A stretch of DNA of 64,000 bases, taken from assembly GCF_003576345.1 (NCBI RefSeq), contig NZ_QWGB01000005.1, positions 1,054,001 to 1,118,000 on the forward strand, in the 5' to 3' direction. How positions within the stretch are numbered: position 1 is the first letter of the stretch; each line of letters begins with the position of its first letter. Under the pieces are notes generated by a model. The model saw only the letters and a list, made by a program, of their open reading frames with translations, was not told where the DNA came from and made no database searches. A program made the position numbers and the translations under genes. Below are positions 1 to 8,070 of the stretch, one piece after another. Source of the DNA: Henriciella barbarensis (GTDB lineage: Bacteria; Pseudomonadota; Alphaproteobacteria; Caulobacterales; Hyphomonadaceae).

Positions 1-768
1 TATGGTTATGTCAGACGGCCTGACAACGCGTGCCAGCACTACGAGTGAGATATGCGAGGCACCTGCACGCCTGAGAGCGCGGCTGCACGCCGACAGGGTT
101 GCGCCGGTGGTAAACACATCGTCGACCAGAATGATGCGCCAGCCTTCGATCAATGGCAGGTGTGCTGGGCGTACCTCAAAGGCGGCCCGCACGTTTCGCC
201 AGCGCTCCCTGGCCGAAAGCCCGCCCTGGCTCGGTGTTGGCTTGCGGCGCACCAGCGCATCGACCCTGGTGGCTACGCCAGAGCGCTGGGAGAGCGCCTG
301 CGCCAGCCAGCCGGACTGGTTAAAGCCGCGGCGGACCAGACGCCGATAATGAAGCGGTACCGGAACGATCAAGTCGGCCTCTTCAAGAAGTTCACGGGCG
401 GCCAGCGTCATCCAGTTGGCAAAGGTCGAGAGACCGTCGCGCCGCCCGGCATGCTTGAGATCGAGCACGAGCTTACGGGACACATCATCATAGGCGAGCG
501 CGGCGCGGGCCGCGTCCCAGCGGGGCGGTTTGGCCGCACAACTGGCGCAGAGGTTTGCTTCGCCAAGGTCGCTTTCCAGAGGCAGGGCGCACCGACGGCA
601 CCCGCCAGCGCCGAGAAAGGTCAGCTTTGCAAAGTCTTCCGGCGCGATGAGCCCTTCGCCGCCATGATGCTGGCCGGAGACAAGCGAGCGGGATGGCCAG
701 ACGAAATGCGCTGCTGCGCGCAGTCCGCCCTTTGCCCTCTGCCTCACAAGGTGCATATCGAGGCCCAT
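1..768 (-). CDS. ComF family protein (phosphoribosyltransferase-like), 3' end cut by window edge
   Basis: Reading the minus strand from an ATG at 768 gives an open frame of 256 codons that runs off the left edge. It has an N-terminal zinc-ribbon with CRRC near residues 57-60 and CASC near 74-77, then a phosphoribosyltransferase fold with the PRPP-binding loop ILVDDVFTTGAT near 213-224. This order is that of ComF/GntX proteins, linked to DNA uptake in competent species and of unclear role elsewhere. The start is supported by GGAG eight bases upstream. Its ATG overlaps the ATG of the divergent methyltransferase in a shared CATG at 766-769. Only the last few residues should be missing, since the frame has already reached the usual VARVV-like C-terminal strand. 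Confidence 0.9.
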   Translation of the reverse strand, partial: MGLDMHLVRQRAKGGLRAAAHFVWPSRSLVSGQHHGGEGLIAPEDFAKLTFLGAGGCRRCALPLESDLGEANLCASCAAKPPRWDAARAALAYDDVSRKLVLDLKHAGRRDGLSTFANWMTLAARELLEEADLIVPVPLHYRRLVRRGFNQSGWLAQALSQRSGVATRVDALVRRKPTPSQGGLSARERWRNVRAAFEVRPAHLPLIEGWRIILVDDVFTTGATLSACSRALRRAGASHISLVVLARVVRPSDITI

Positions 769-1678
769 GTCACCTGCTCCACCCAAGCTTTTCGACCGCG
801 CGCTTCATCGGCGCAATCTCGACCGTGCCGCCCGTCATTATGGCGATTATGCGTTCCTGAAAGAGCGCGAGTCGAGTCATCTCATTGAGAGGCTGGAGGA
901 TGTGAGCCGCGATTTTGGCCGCGTTCTCGATCTCGGCAGTCATGATGGCACGCTAGCGGCGATGCTGGAGGACCATCCCCAGACGGGCACCGTGGACGCG
1001 GGCGAAATGTCTTCTGGTCTGCGTGCCCTCGGAACCGGGCGCGGGCTGGATATTCGCGAGATGGATGAAGAAGTGCTCGGCGCTGATGATGCGGCGTACG
1101 ACCTTGTAACATCTGTGCTTTTTCTCCACTGGGTCAATGACCTGCCAGGCGCGCTGATCCAAATCCGGCAGGTGTTGAAGCCTGATGGCTTGTTTCTTGG
1201 ATGCCTGTTCGGTGCGGGAACGCTGGCCGAATTGCGCACCGCTTTCCTCGAAGCCGAGGCTGAGATCACGGGCGGTGCTGCGCCTCGTATTTCGCCGCTG
1301 CCGGGCCTTCAGGACATGGCGGGCCTGCTGCAGCGGGCCGGATTTGCCTTGCCTGTCGTGGATGTAGAGCCGGTGACGGTTCGCTATGACGACCCGTTTG
1401 CGTTGATGCGTGACCTGAAGGGAATGGGCGAGCAGGCAGCATTTGCGGCCAACGAAAAAAGCCCCAGAAGGCCGCTGTCACGGCGTATTCTGGCCCGTAT
1501 GGCGGAGATTTACAGGGAGCGTTTTGCTGATCCGGATGGCCGGCTGCGGGCAACGTTCAATGTGGTCTGGCTGTCAGGCTGGGCGCCTGCGGAGAGCCAG
1601 CCCAAGCCCCTTCGACCCGGAAGCGCGCGCCATTCCATGGCGGATGCGGTGCGCAAGGTGCGGGGGGAAAAGAAGTAG
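767..1678 (+). CDS. SAM-dependent methyltransferase, BioC/NDUFAF5-like
   Basis: This 303-residue protein is a class I methyltransferase. The N-terminus (LFDRALHRRNLDRAARHYGDY) resembles the leader of BioC and the mitochondrial complex I factor NDUFAF5, and motif I (VLDLGSHDG) lies near residues 53-61. An HWVNDLPGAL segment near 125-134 matches the motif IV region of the same family. Alphaproteobacteria commonly carry such a gene next to comF, as here. The substrate cannot be read from sequence; a malonyl-ACP O-methyltransferase or a protein hydroxylase/methylase role are both possible. Its ATG overlaps that of comF on the other strand, so its leader is inside comF and only a weak GAGG precedes it. 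A strong terminator follows at 1739-1771. Confidence 0.85.
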   Translation: MSPAPPKLFDRALHRRNLDRAARHYGDYAFLKERESSHLIERLEDVSRDFGRVLDLGSHDGTLAAMLEDHPQTGTVDAGEMSSGLRALGTGRGLDIREMDEEVLGADDAAYDLVTSVLFLHWVNDLPGALIQIRQVLKPDGLFLGCLFGAGTLAELRTAFLEAEAEITGGAAPRISPLPGLQDMAGLLQRAGFALPVVDVEPVTVRYDDPFALMRDLKGMGEQAAFAANEKSPRRPLSRRILARMAEIYRERFADPDGRLRATFNVVWLSGWAPAESQPKPLRPGSARHSMADAVRKVRGEKK

Positions 1679-1738
1679 GTTTTCCGGCGTTTTCACGGTG
1701 CAGTGACGGTGCACTGGCGGTGTTTCTGACGGAGTAGA

Positions 1739-1771
1739 AAAAGGCGCCTCCAGAAACTGGGGGCGCCTTTT
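1739..1771. terminator. Bidirectional rho-independent terminator between methyltransferase and trcR
   Basis: A 15-bp stem (1739-1753 with 1757-1771, one G-T wobble) closes an AAA loop. The stem starts with AAAA and ends with TTTT, so it offers a U-tract on both strands. It lies between the convergent ends of the methyltransferase (1678) and trcR (1798) and should stop both. Confidence 0.88.
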
Positions 1772-1797
1772 CGATTCTTCGATGTTTGAGAGCCGAA

Positions 1798-2475
1798 CTA
1801 ACCCTTGAAGTTCGAGAAGATGTCGTCGGCGTTTGGCTCATCACCGCCGGCCGTATCAGGATCGACGGCCTGGCTGGCAGCGTCTGCATCCTCAGCTGGG
1901 CGAAGACCCGGGCCATCGCCTTCGATGCCGGCTTGTGCTTCCATCTTCTTGCGACGATCGACGGCCTTGTTGACGACTTCGTCGAGTTCGATCTGGGTGC
2001 AGAGACCCAGCGTGACCGGGTCGACCGGTTTGATGTTCTGCGAGTTCCAGTGCGACTTGTCGCGCACATTGGTGATCGTCGCCTTGGTCGTACCAATCAG
2101 CTTGGAAATCTGAGCGTCTGAGACTTCCGGGTGGTTGCGGATGAACCAGGCGATGGCGTCCGGCTTGTCCTGACGGCGGGCGACAGGCGTGTAGCGCGCG
2201 CCCTTGCGTTTTGGCTGCGGGATGTGCGCGATCTTGGATTCCGCCTTTTTCAGACGGTATTCCGGATTGCCTTCGCCCTTGCGGATTTCCTCACGCGTCA
2301 GCTCACCACCCGAGATCGGATCAACGCCGCGCATGTTCTCGGCCACATCGCCATCGGCGATGCCTTTGACTTCGAGTTTGTGAAGACCGCAGAAGTCAGC
2401 GACCTGCTCAAACGAGAGCGTGGTGTTGTCGATCAGCCAGACAGCGGTTGCCTTCGGCATCAGAATATCGGCCAT
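1798..2475 (-). CDS. trcR: Cell-cycle transcriptional regulator TrcR (DUF1013)
   Basis: The 225-residue product matches the DUF1013 family in length and order. The N-terminus MADILMPKATAVWLIDNTTL is highly typical. A helix-turn-helix-like segment lies near residues 105-140 (IAWFIRNHPEVSDAQISKLIGTTKATI). The Caulobacter member was named TrcR and acts in cell-cycle transcription; that role is family knowledge, not seen here. The conserved IELDEVVNKAV block follows, then a variable acidic tail. GGAG seven bases upstream of the ATG at 2475 supports the start. It is monocistronic: a terminator precedes it at 2511-2535 and another follows at 1739-1771. Confidence 0.92.
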   Translation of the reverse strand: MADILMPKATAVWLIDNTTLSFEQVADFCGLHKLEVKGIADGDVAENMRGVDPISGGELTREEIRKGEGNPEYRLKKAESKIAHIPQPKRKGARYTPVARRQDKPDAIAWFIRNHPEVSDAQISKLIGTTKATITNVRDKSHWNSQNIKPVDPVTLGLCTQIELDEVVNKAVDRRKKMEAQAGIEGDGPGLRPAEDADAASQAVDPDTAGGDEPNADDIFSNFKG

Positions 2476-2510
2476 TTTCGGGCTCCATCATGCTGGTCCC
2501 AGAAACGCAG

Positions 2511-2535
2511 CCGCCCGGCCTTTCGGGCCGGGCGG
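2511..2535 (-). terminator. GC-rich hairpin downstream of the pantothenate-kinase-like gene
   Basis: A perfect 10-bp stem (CCGCCCGGCC with GGCCGGGCGG) closes a 5-nt loop. It lies between the end of the minus-strand kinase gene (2622) and the start of trcR (2475). There is no clear U-tract, so it may be a rho-independent terminator with a weak tail or an RNA-stabilising hairpin. Confidence 0.6.
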
Positions 2536-2621
2536 TCAGGGTTCCAGAACGGGAAAGTTCCTAACAGCCTCAAGTATAGAACGAAGCCGCTCACTTGGGA
2601 AGGCAGGGTTTGTAGTGGGCC

Positions 2622-3329
2622 TCAAGCGGCAAGCAGACGGTGTTCAGCGTCTTTTCGGACAATAATGTCTGCGCGCTCGCGGAGAGGTAGGATGTGGTTT
2701 TCGAGGTTGGGGAGGTTGATCTTCTCCCAGACCTCGGTGCAGGCGAAGGTGCGCGCTTCTTTTTCCGTCATGCCGCGGAAGCGCCGATAGAAGGACGTCG
2801 GGTCGTCAGCGGCCGCATGCCAGAACTGCATGAACCGGTCGAGAAACCAGGTTTCAATGTGCGGGGTCTCGGCATCGAGATAGACGAGGATGTCCGGTTC
2901 ACCTGCGCGCTCCTCGCCGGATGGCGGCGTGAAACCAAGCCCTTCAAGGAGCAGGATATCTGGCGGGGCGATCGTACGGGCAAGGGCAGGGTCGATGTCA
3001 TAGGTGCCATGGCTATGCACCGGGAAGACGGCAGGCAGGACCCTTACGCGGGTGATGGCCCAACGCATGCCAGTATTGTCATAGCTTTCGGGAAAGCCCT
3101 TCCGCATCATCAGTCCGCGTGCTTCCAGTTCGTTATTGGGGCAGAGGAAGCCGTCCGTTGAAACGTTTTCCACGCTATGGGTTCTCGAGAGGACATCGCT
3201 GAGCGCGGCAGCAAGGGTAGACTTTCCGCACGCGACCGAGCCAGTCAGGCCGACAACAAGCGTGCAATTGTCAGCGTGCGCGCGCCGCAATCTGGAAGCT
3301 AATTTTTCAAGTTCGTCACTTTGCTTCAT
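2622..3329 (-). CDS. Short type I pantothenate kinase-like protein (CoaA family)
   Basis: The product carries a Walker A loop GLTGSVACGKST at residues 27-38. It also has the hallmark block of bacterial type I pantothenate kinase: VSTDGFLCPNNELEARGLMMRKGFPESYD, with the switch Asp and the substrate-side RKGFPESYD. Type I CoaA makes 4'-phosphopantothenate, the first step to CoA. At 235 residues it is clearly shorter than the roughly 310-residue enterobacterial enzyme, so it may be a divergent kinase of the PRK/uridine-kinase superfamily. I chose the ATG at 3329 because GGGGAG sits six bases upstream; an upstream TTG at 3350 is less likely. The hairpin at 2511-2535 lies downstream. Confidence 0.8.
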   Translation of the reverse strand: MKQSDELEKLASRLRRAHADNCTLVVGLTGSVACGKSTLAAALSDVLSRTHSVENVSTDGFLCPNNELEARGLMMRKGFPESYDNTGMRWAITRVRVLPAVFPVHSHGTYDIDPALARTIAPPDILLLEGLGFTPPSGEERAGEPDILVYLDAETPHIETWFLDRFMQFWHAAADDPTSFYRRFRGMTEKEARTFACTEVWEKINLPNLENHILPLRERADIIVRKDAEHRLLAA

Positions 3330-3377
3330 GAGAAGCTCCCCGAACGACAACTAGCTGGCCAGCAGCCTTTCACCTGT

Positions 3378-4265
3378 CTAGGCGTCTGGGCGGGTCGCGG
3401 CCGCCGAAATCGACTCCATCAGAACGCTGTCCTTGAACGGTTTCGAAACGACAGGACAACTGCGCAGACGTTCCGGCAGGTCTTCTAGCTCCTCATACCC
3501 GGTACAGAAGACGACAGGCACGCCAGCCTTTATCAGCCGTTCCGCAAGACCATAAGATTTGCGGCCGCCAAGATTTGAATCGAGGAGCGCAATGTCTGGA
3601 AGTGCGTGCTCAATTTCACGCTCGGCGCCGGCAATCGTCATGGCCGGGCCCATGACGCTGTAACCCGCGTCGCTGAGGCGCATTTCGAGGTCGAGCGCAG
3701 TCATCGGCTCATCCTCAAGGATCAGAATGGTCTGGCGCGAAGGGCTTTCGCCTGCAATGGGTTGATTCTGGTCTGCAAGCTCTATCGCGATGGTCGCGCC
3801 GGGCTTGATTTCTATGCGGTGGAGGAGGTCCTCAGGCGGCTGGTCAGTCACCGAGCCAATTGCGTCAGAGATCTGTTCGGTTACGTCCATATTGGTGCCG
3901 AACCAGAAACGAACCTTGCCAGTTTCATCAAGAAGAGGCTGTGCTTCGGAGAGGAACCAGCGATAGCCGCCATCCTTTCCACGCAAAGGGAAGAGGTCTT
4001 CCCAAGGCTCACCGGTTTCGAACGCTTTTTTGATGCGGGTAACGACGCGGTCGACATGGTCAGGGTGGTGCACGCTTTGCCAGCCCCAGCCGGTCATTTC
4101 TTCCAGCGTGGTGCCGGTGTATTCATACCAGTGGCAGTTGTACCAGTAGATTGAGCCGTCTCCGTCAGCGATCCATGCCAGACGCGGCATGGAATCGGCC
4201 CGAGCTCGAAAGTCGGTCTCTCTTTGTAGGAGGGTGCTCCCGTGCTGAGTAATCCGCTGTCCCAT
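3378..4265 (-). CDS. PAS domain-response regulator receiver (REC) protein without a kinase module
   Basis: This 295-residue protein has a PAS/PAC module at about residues 20-130. The block WFGTNMDVTEQ closes the PAC motif, as in sensors of the HWE kinase family. A complete receiver domain spans about 178-288, with acidic pocket E184/D185, phospho-acceptor D229, T255 and K275. In the HWE proteins it most resembles, the kinase with its HWE and HATPase segments would lie between the two. Here only about 45 residues connect them, with no His-phosphoacceptor helix or ATP-binding motif. It may therefore be a phospho-receiver whose output depends on the PAS domain. GGAG upstream of the ATG at 4265 supports the start; an upstream in-frame start would add 29 unlikely residues. 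Confidence 0.83.
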   Translation of the reverse strand: MGQRITQHGSTLLQRETDFRARADSMPRLAWIADGDGSIYWYNCHWYEYTGTTLEEMTGWGWQSVHHPDHVDRVVTRIKKAFETGEPWEDLFPLRGKDGGYRWFLSEAQPLLDETGKVRFWFGTNMDVTEQISDAIGSVTDQPPEDLLHRIEIKPGATIAIELADQNQPIAGESPSRQTILILEDEPMTALDLEMRLSDAGYSVMGPAMTIAGAEREIEHALPDIALLDSNLGGRKSYGLAERLIKAGVPVVFCTGYEELEDLPERLRSCPVVSKPFKDSVLMESISAAATRPDA

Positions 4266-4402
4266 GAAAGGCTCCGGTCGCAGGAGGCGGGTGAATATCT
4301 CTGCCTCGCGACTGACGGCACTATCGCACACTAATAGCGTGTACGAAAGCACTGATTGCCCGTGTAACTGAGTGTTGAAGTCGATTTGCCGCCCTCAGCC
4401 GG

Positions 4403-5383
4403 TCATGCGGCGAATTCGAGCAAGAGTTTGCCGATGTGACCGCCTTCTGCCATGTGCGCCTGAGCGGCTTCGGCTTCGCTGGCTGGGTAGACCTTTTCGA
4501 TAACGGGTCTGATAGCGCCGCTGGCAACGTGCGGCCAGAACTGTTCTTCGATGGCAGCGCGGATATCCGACTTTTCTTCTGCTGTCCGGGCGCGCAGCGT
4601 CGTGCCTGTGAGGATGAGGCGTTTCATCATCAGATAGATGAGATCAAGCTCCACCTTGGAGCCGTTGAGATAAGCAATGTTGCAGATACGGCCATTCACG
4701 CGGGCCACAGAGATGTTTTTCTGCACATAGTCGCCGCCGACCATGTCGAGGATGACATCGGCGCCGCCGCCATCCTTGACGATCTTTTCGAAATCCTCGG
4801 TCTTGTAATTGATGGCACGGGTGGCGCCGAGCGCCCTCGCCGCTTCGCATTTTCCGTCAGAGCCTGCGGTGGTCCAGACGGTGCCAGCACCAGCTTCCTT
4901 CAGCATCTGAAGCGCCATGGAGCCGATGCCGGATGTGCCGCCATGGACGAGGACGTTTTCACCCGGTTTGAAGGCCGAGCGCATGAATATGTTCGCGTAG
5001 ACGGTCATCATGGCTTCGGGCAGGGCAGCGGCTTCCGTCAGGGAGAGGTTCTCCGGTACAGGAAGGAGCGAGCCTTCATCGACCGCGCAGAACTCAGCAT
5101 AGCCGCCGCCCGCTAGCAGGGCGCACACGCGGTCGCCTTCTTTCCAGTGCGTGACCTTCTCACCGAGTGCGACAATCGTGCCCGCGCATTCCAGGCCCAT
5201 GATCTGCGAGGCACCAGGGGGCGGTGGATACTTGCCGGCGCGCTGGACGAGGTCCGCGCGATTAAGGCCGGCAGCGGCGACCTTCACCAGGACATCGTGC
5301 GGGCCGATCTCTGGCCGGTCGACCTCTGCCAGTTTCAGCGGTTCGCCTTCATTTGCCACGATTGCCTGCATCCGGTCGGTCAT
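4403..5383 (-). CDS. NAD(P)H-quinone oxidoreductase, PIG3/zeta-crystallin type (MDR superfamily)
   Basis: The 326-residue protein is a zinc-free medium-chain dehydrogenase/reductase. The catalytic half contains GLNRADLVQRAGKYPPPPGASQIMGLECAG, a PIG3 hallmark. The nucleotide half has VHGGTSGIGSMALQM near residues 147-161 and GADVILDMVGG near 208-218. Such enzymes reduce quinones or enones with NADPH and may protect against electrophiles. I start at the ATG at 5383 (MTDRMQAIV) because AGGA sits seven bases upstream and this gives the family's usual length; a longer in-frame extension upstream lacks support. It is divergent from the DUF1192 gene. Confidence 0.9.
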   Translation of the reverse strand: MTDRMQAIVANEGEPLKLAEVDRPEIGPHDVLVKVAAAGLNRADLVQRAGKYPPPPGASQIMGLECAGTIVALGEKVTHWKEGDRVCALLAGGGYAEFCAVDEGSLLPVPENLSLTEAAALPEAMMTVYANIFMRSAFKPGENVLVHGGTSGIGSMALQMLKEAGAGTVWTTAGSDGKCEAARALGATRAINYKTEDFEKIVKDGGGADVILDMVGGDYVQKNISVARVNGRICNIAYLNGSKVELDLIYLMMKRLILTGTTLRARTAEEKSDIRAAIEEQFWPHVASGAIRPVIEKVYPASEAEAAQAHMAEGGHIGKLLLEFAA

Positions 5384-5511
5384 GTGTTCGTCCTGTCTAG
5401 TGTCTAGATTAACTGTGTCTGGCGCCACCTCTTCTCGATTGAGGCTTGATTTCGGCGCGCGTCTGTCCTTGCCTTGAAGGCGAGAGGTAAGTGGCTGAGG
5501 AGGCCCGATCA

Positions 5512-5682
5512 ATGTTTGAAGAGGACACGCCGCGTCCGGCCAAGCTGGATCTTGAAATATTATCCGTGGATGAACTGAAGGCCCGGATTGAAGCGTTGAA
5601 GGCCGATATCGAGGCATGCGAGGCTGAGATCGCCAAGAAGGAGGCGCATAAATCGGCTGCGGACAGTATTTTCAAGTCTTAA
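5512..5682 (+). CDS. DUF1192 family small protein
   Basis: This 56-residue acidic protein begins MFEEDTPRPAKLDLEILSVDELKARIEALKADIE and ends AAADSIFKS-like, as DUF1192 members do. The middle is one continuous amphipathic helix, probably a short coiled coil. Its function is unknown. The ATG at 5512 has GAGGAGG eight bases upstream; an upstream in-frame GTG at 5491 is less likely. It lies immediately upstream of rcdA on the same strand, and the two may be co-transcribed. Confidence 0.85.
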   Translation: MFEEDTPRPAKLDLEILSVDELKARIEALKADIEACEAEIAKKEAHKSAADSIFKS

Positions 5683-5776
5683 GTCACGACCCGATCTTAA
5701 GACCCTTTAAAGGTCTCGGGTCCTAGGCTCTGCGATCAAGGCTGACAAATTTTTGCGGACTGTGCTGAGGGGAAAT

Positions 5777-6322
5777 ATGGCTGCCGTTTCCAGTCAAAAG
5801 ATGCTCGACGAGATGCAGCCGGACTTCACGTCCGGACGCGTCTTCGACAAGGTATTTGCAGAAGGCATGGCGCTTGTCGAAAGAACGGCGAGCTATCTGG
5901 ACGGGCCGGGCCGCGAGATGTCGCGCAAGCTGCCGCGTGAAGCAGGCCTTACCTATGCCGCATGGAGCATGGAGCTGACAGCGCGCCTGATGCAGGCGGC
6001 AAGCTGGCTGGTCATGCAGCGTGCCGTGCGCGATGGCGACATGTCGCGAGAGGATGCGCTGTCGCCGAAATACCGCCTGCGCCGCGAAGCCCCTGCGCTG
6101 GAAGCATCTGAGCAGCGCGGTTTGGGCCTGCCGGACGCGTTTCTTGATCTCGTTGAGAATTCAGAGGCTCTCTACAATCGTATCTGCAGACTGGATGAGG
6201 CGATCTACCAGTCAGGCACCGAAGCCCATGAAGGGCCTGTAAACCGTCAGATAGAAGCGCTGAAAGCGGCGGCGCAGCAGGGCGCGTTCGACCCGATGAA
6301 GATCTGGAGCGGGACGCGCTAA
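5777..6322 (+). CDS. rcdA: RcdA-like regulator of CtrA degradation (DUF1465)
   Basis: The 181-residue, all-helical protein shows the DUF1465 signature: FDKVFAEGMALVERTASYLDGPGREMSRKLPREAGLTYAAWSMELTARLMQAASWLVMQRAVRDGDMS. The Caulobacter member RcdA is a ClpXP adaptor that, with CpdR and PopA, delivers CtrA and other substrates for proteolysis at the cell pole. That function is known for the family and inferred here. Length agrees with RcdA. GAGGGG just upstream of the ATG at 5777 decides the start over a TTG at 5753. With trcR in the same 6 kb, this end of the window carries two cell-cycle genes. Confidence 0.85.
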   Translation: MAAVSSQKMLDEMQPDFTSGRVFDKVFAEGMALVERTASYLDGPGREMSRKLPREAGLTYAAWSMELTARLMQAASWLVMQRAVRDGDMSREDALSPKYRLRREAPALEASEQRGLGLPDAFLDLVENSEALYNRICRLDEAIYQSGTEAHEGPVNRQIEALKAAAQQGAFDPMKIWSGTR

Positions 6323-6432
6323 AGCCGCCTAGGGGGCGCAGACCACTTCGCCAACATACTTGAAATTTCATCCATCGCGAAAACCGGATTTTGATGCCGT
6401 TGCGCTAGACCCGCCTCAATGGAGTTAGGTTA

Positions 6433-8061
6433 ATGCGTTTCTGGAAAGACCAGCGCGGCAATACCGCGATGATATTTGCTATCTGCGTGATCCCGCTGCT
6501 CGCGATTGCGGGCGGTGCGATCGACATGACGCGCCATCGCACGGCATCTGTCGAGACACAGGCCGCGCTGGATGCAGCGCTGCTCTATGTGGCGCATGAT
6601 CTGGGTGAGCGTGATATTGAGGTCCTCAAGGCCGAGGCGCGCGAGGTGTTCGATGAGCAGATGCGCGGGCGCGGCGTTGCGGTTCACGACTTCGACATTG
6701 TCCAGAACGGCGACGACATTACCGCGACCGTCGATGGCGATATCGATACAACGCTTCTGGGTCTTGCTGGTGTCACGCAGCTGGGCGTTAACCGCATCTC
6801 GCAAGTGCGCCACAGTGAGCGCCAATTCGAGATCGCAATCGCGTTTGATACGACAGGATCAATGCGCGGCGAAAAGATGGTGCAGGCGCAAGCAGCCGCA
6901 AAACTGCTGGTCGACAAGATTGATGCTGCGACCAGCAAAAAGTCGAGCCGCCGCTTTGCGCTGGTGCCGTTCACCACCTGGGTGAACGTTGGCCCGGACA
7001 ACTGGAACAAGAACTGGATCGACAAGGATGGCCGCTCTGATGTGAGCGCGACCAACCTTTTGCCACGGACCAGCCGCGTCGCATTGTATGAAGCGCTGGG
7101 CGAGGTGTGGCCAGGTTGCGTCGAGGCACGCGAATATCCGCTTGATGTGGATGACACCCGCCCCCGGCGCCGTGATCCGGAAACCCTGTTCACGCCGAGC
7201 TTCTATCCCGATGAGCCTGATGACCGGCGGCGCTATGCCAACGACTATCTCGATGATGGTGGCTGGTCTTGGAATGCGATGAACCTCATTTCCGATGTTT
7301 CGAAATATGGCGTCGCAATCACACGCGCATCGACGAATGGATTGGCACCCGGCCGTGGGCGTGGGCGTGACGACGACGACGACGATGATGATGATGATGA
7401 TGATGATGATGACGAGCGTGGAAATCGGGGTCGCGGAAATAATGGCGCACCGGGCCTCAAGCGTTCCTACCGCTTCTATTCGGACGTCACGACGCCGGTC
7501 GGCCCAGGCTTCAACTGTGCGACGCGCCCGATTGTCCCGCTGACCCGGAATGCGAACCGCATCAAGAATGAGATCGACCTTCTGGAGGCCGAGGGCAGCA
7601 CCAATATGAGTGAGGGCGTGGCCTGGGGCTGGCGCGTCCTGTCTCCTGAAGCACCGTTTACGCAGGGCGGGTCTTATGACGACCGCAGTGTCGACAAGGT
7701 CATGGTGCTGCTGAGCGATGGCAACAATCACCTGAGCGCCCGGTCCGACATGCGGGGCAGCGATTATTCAGCGTACGGCTATGCTGCCAACGGACGCATG
7801 AACGTGCCGTCACGGCCATCGCAGGCTCAGATCTGGACCGAGATGGACAAGCGAACGCTAGAAGCGTGCAGCAATGCCAAGGCGGCAGGCATCATCATTT
7901 ACACAGTGCGCCTGGAGCTGGACGATGCACGGTCTGACGGTGTGCTCAGCAAGTGTGCGACCTCGCCCGAGCACTATCTGGACGTCCCAGACGCGGCGCG
8001 GCTGGGCGAGGCGTTCAGCCAGATCGCTGATGATGTGCTGCAGCTCTACCTGGCGAAATAG
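6433..8061 (+). CDS. TadG-like pilus-assembly protein with von Willebrand factor A domain and poly-Asp tract
   Basis: This 542-residue protein starts with the Tad-type anchor (DQRGNTAMIFAICVIPLLAIAGGAIDMTRH), a single N-terminal membrane helix as in TadE/TadG pseudopilin-like proteins. A vWA domain begins near residue 135 (EIAIAFDTTGSMRG). Its metal-site elements are D-x-T-G-S, the Thr of GSTNMSEG and the Asp of VLLSDGNNH. Between them sits an Arg/Gly-flanked run of 15 Asp at residues 313-327, encoded by GAC/GAT triplets (7369-7413). The calcium/magnesium site and the acidic tract suggest a cell-surface divalent-cation-dependent adhesion or pilus role. No other tad genes are nearby. GGAG upstream supports the start. 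Confidence 0.82.
   Translation: MRFWKDQRGNTAMIFAICVIPLLAIAGGAIDMTRHRTASVETQAALDAALLYVAHDLGERDIEVLKAEAREVFDEQMRGRGVAVHDFDIVQNGDDITATVDGDIDTTLLGLAGVTQLGVNRISQVRHSERQFEIAIAFDTTGSMRGEKMVQAQAAAKLLVDKIDAATSKKSSRRFALVPFTTWVNVGPDNWNKNWIDKDGRSDVSATNLLPRTSRVALYEALGEVWPGCVEAREYPLDVDDTRPRRRDPETLFTPSFYPDEPDDRRRYANDYLDDGGWSWNAMNLISDVSKYGVAITRASTNGLAPGRGRGRDDDDDDDDDDDDDDDERGNRGRGNNGAPGLKRSYRFYSDVTTPVGPGFNCATRPIVPLTRNANRIKNEIDLLEAEGSTNMSEGVAWGWRVLSPEAPFTQGGSYDDRSVDKVMVLLSDGNNHLSARSDMRGSDYSAYGYAANGRMNVPSRPSQAQIWTEMDKRTLEACSNAKAAGIIIYTVRLELDDARSDGVLSKCATSPEHYLDVPDAARLGEAFSQIADDVLQLYLAK
7369..7413 (+). repeat. In-frame GAC/GAT trinucleotide repeat (15 Asp codons)
   Basis: The tract reads four GAC, one GAC, nine GAT (7384-7410) and one GAC. 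The uninterrupted nine-copy GAT run is a simple repeat that could change length by slippage. Any change is a multiple of three bases, so the vWA protein would stay in frame and only its acidic spacer would vary. Confidence 0.95.
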
Positions 8062-8070
8062 GCCAAGCGC

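Noticed and set aside
4436-5116. 226-codon plus-strand frame inside the quinone oxidoreductase
   Set aside because: It is the antisense of a gene with PIG3 motifs and shows no family similarity of its own.
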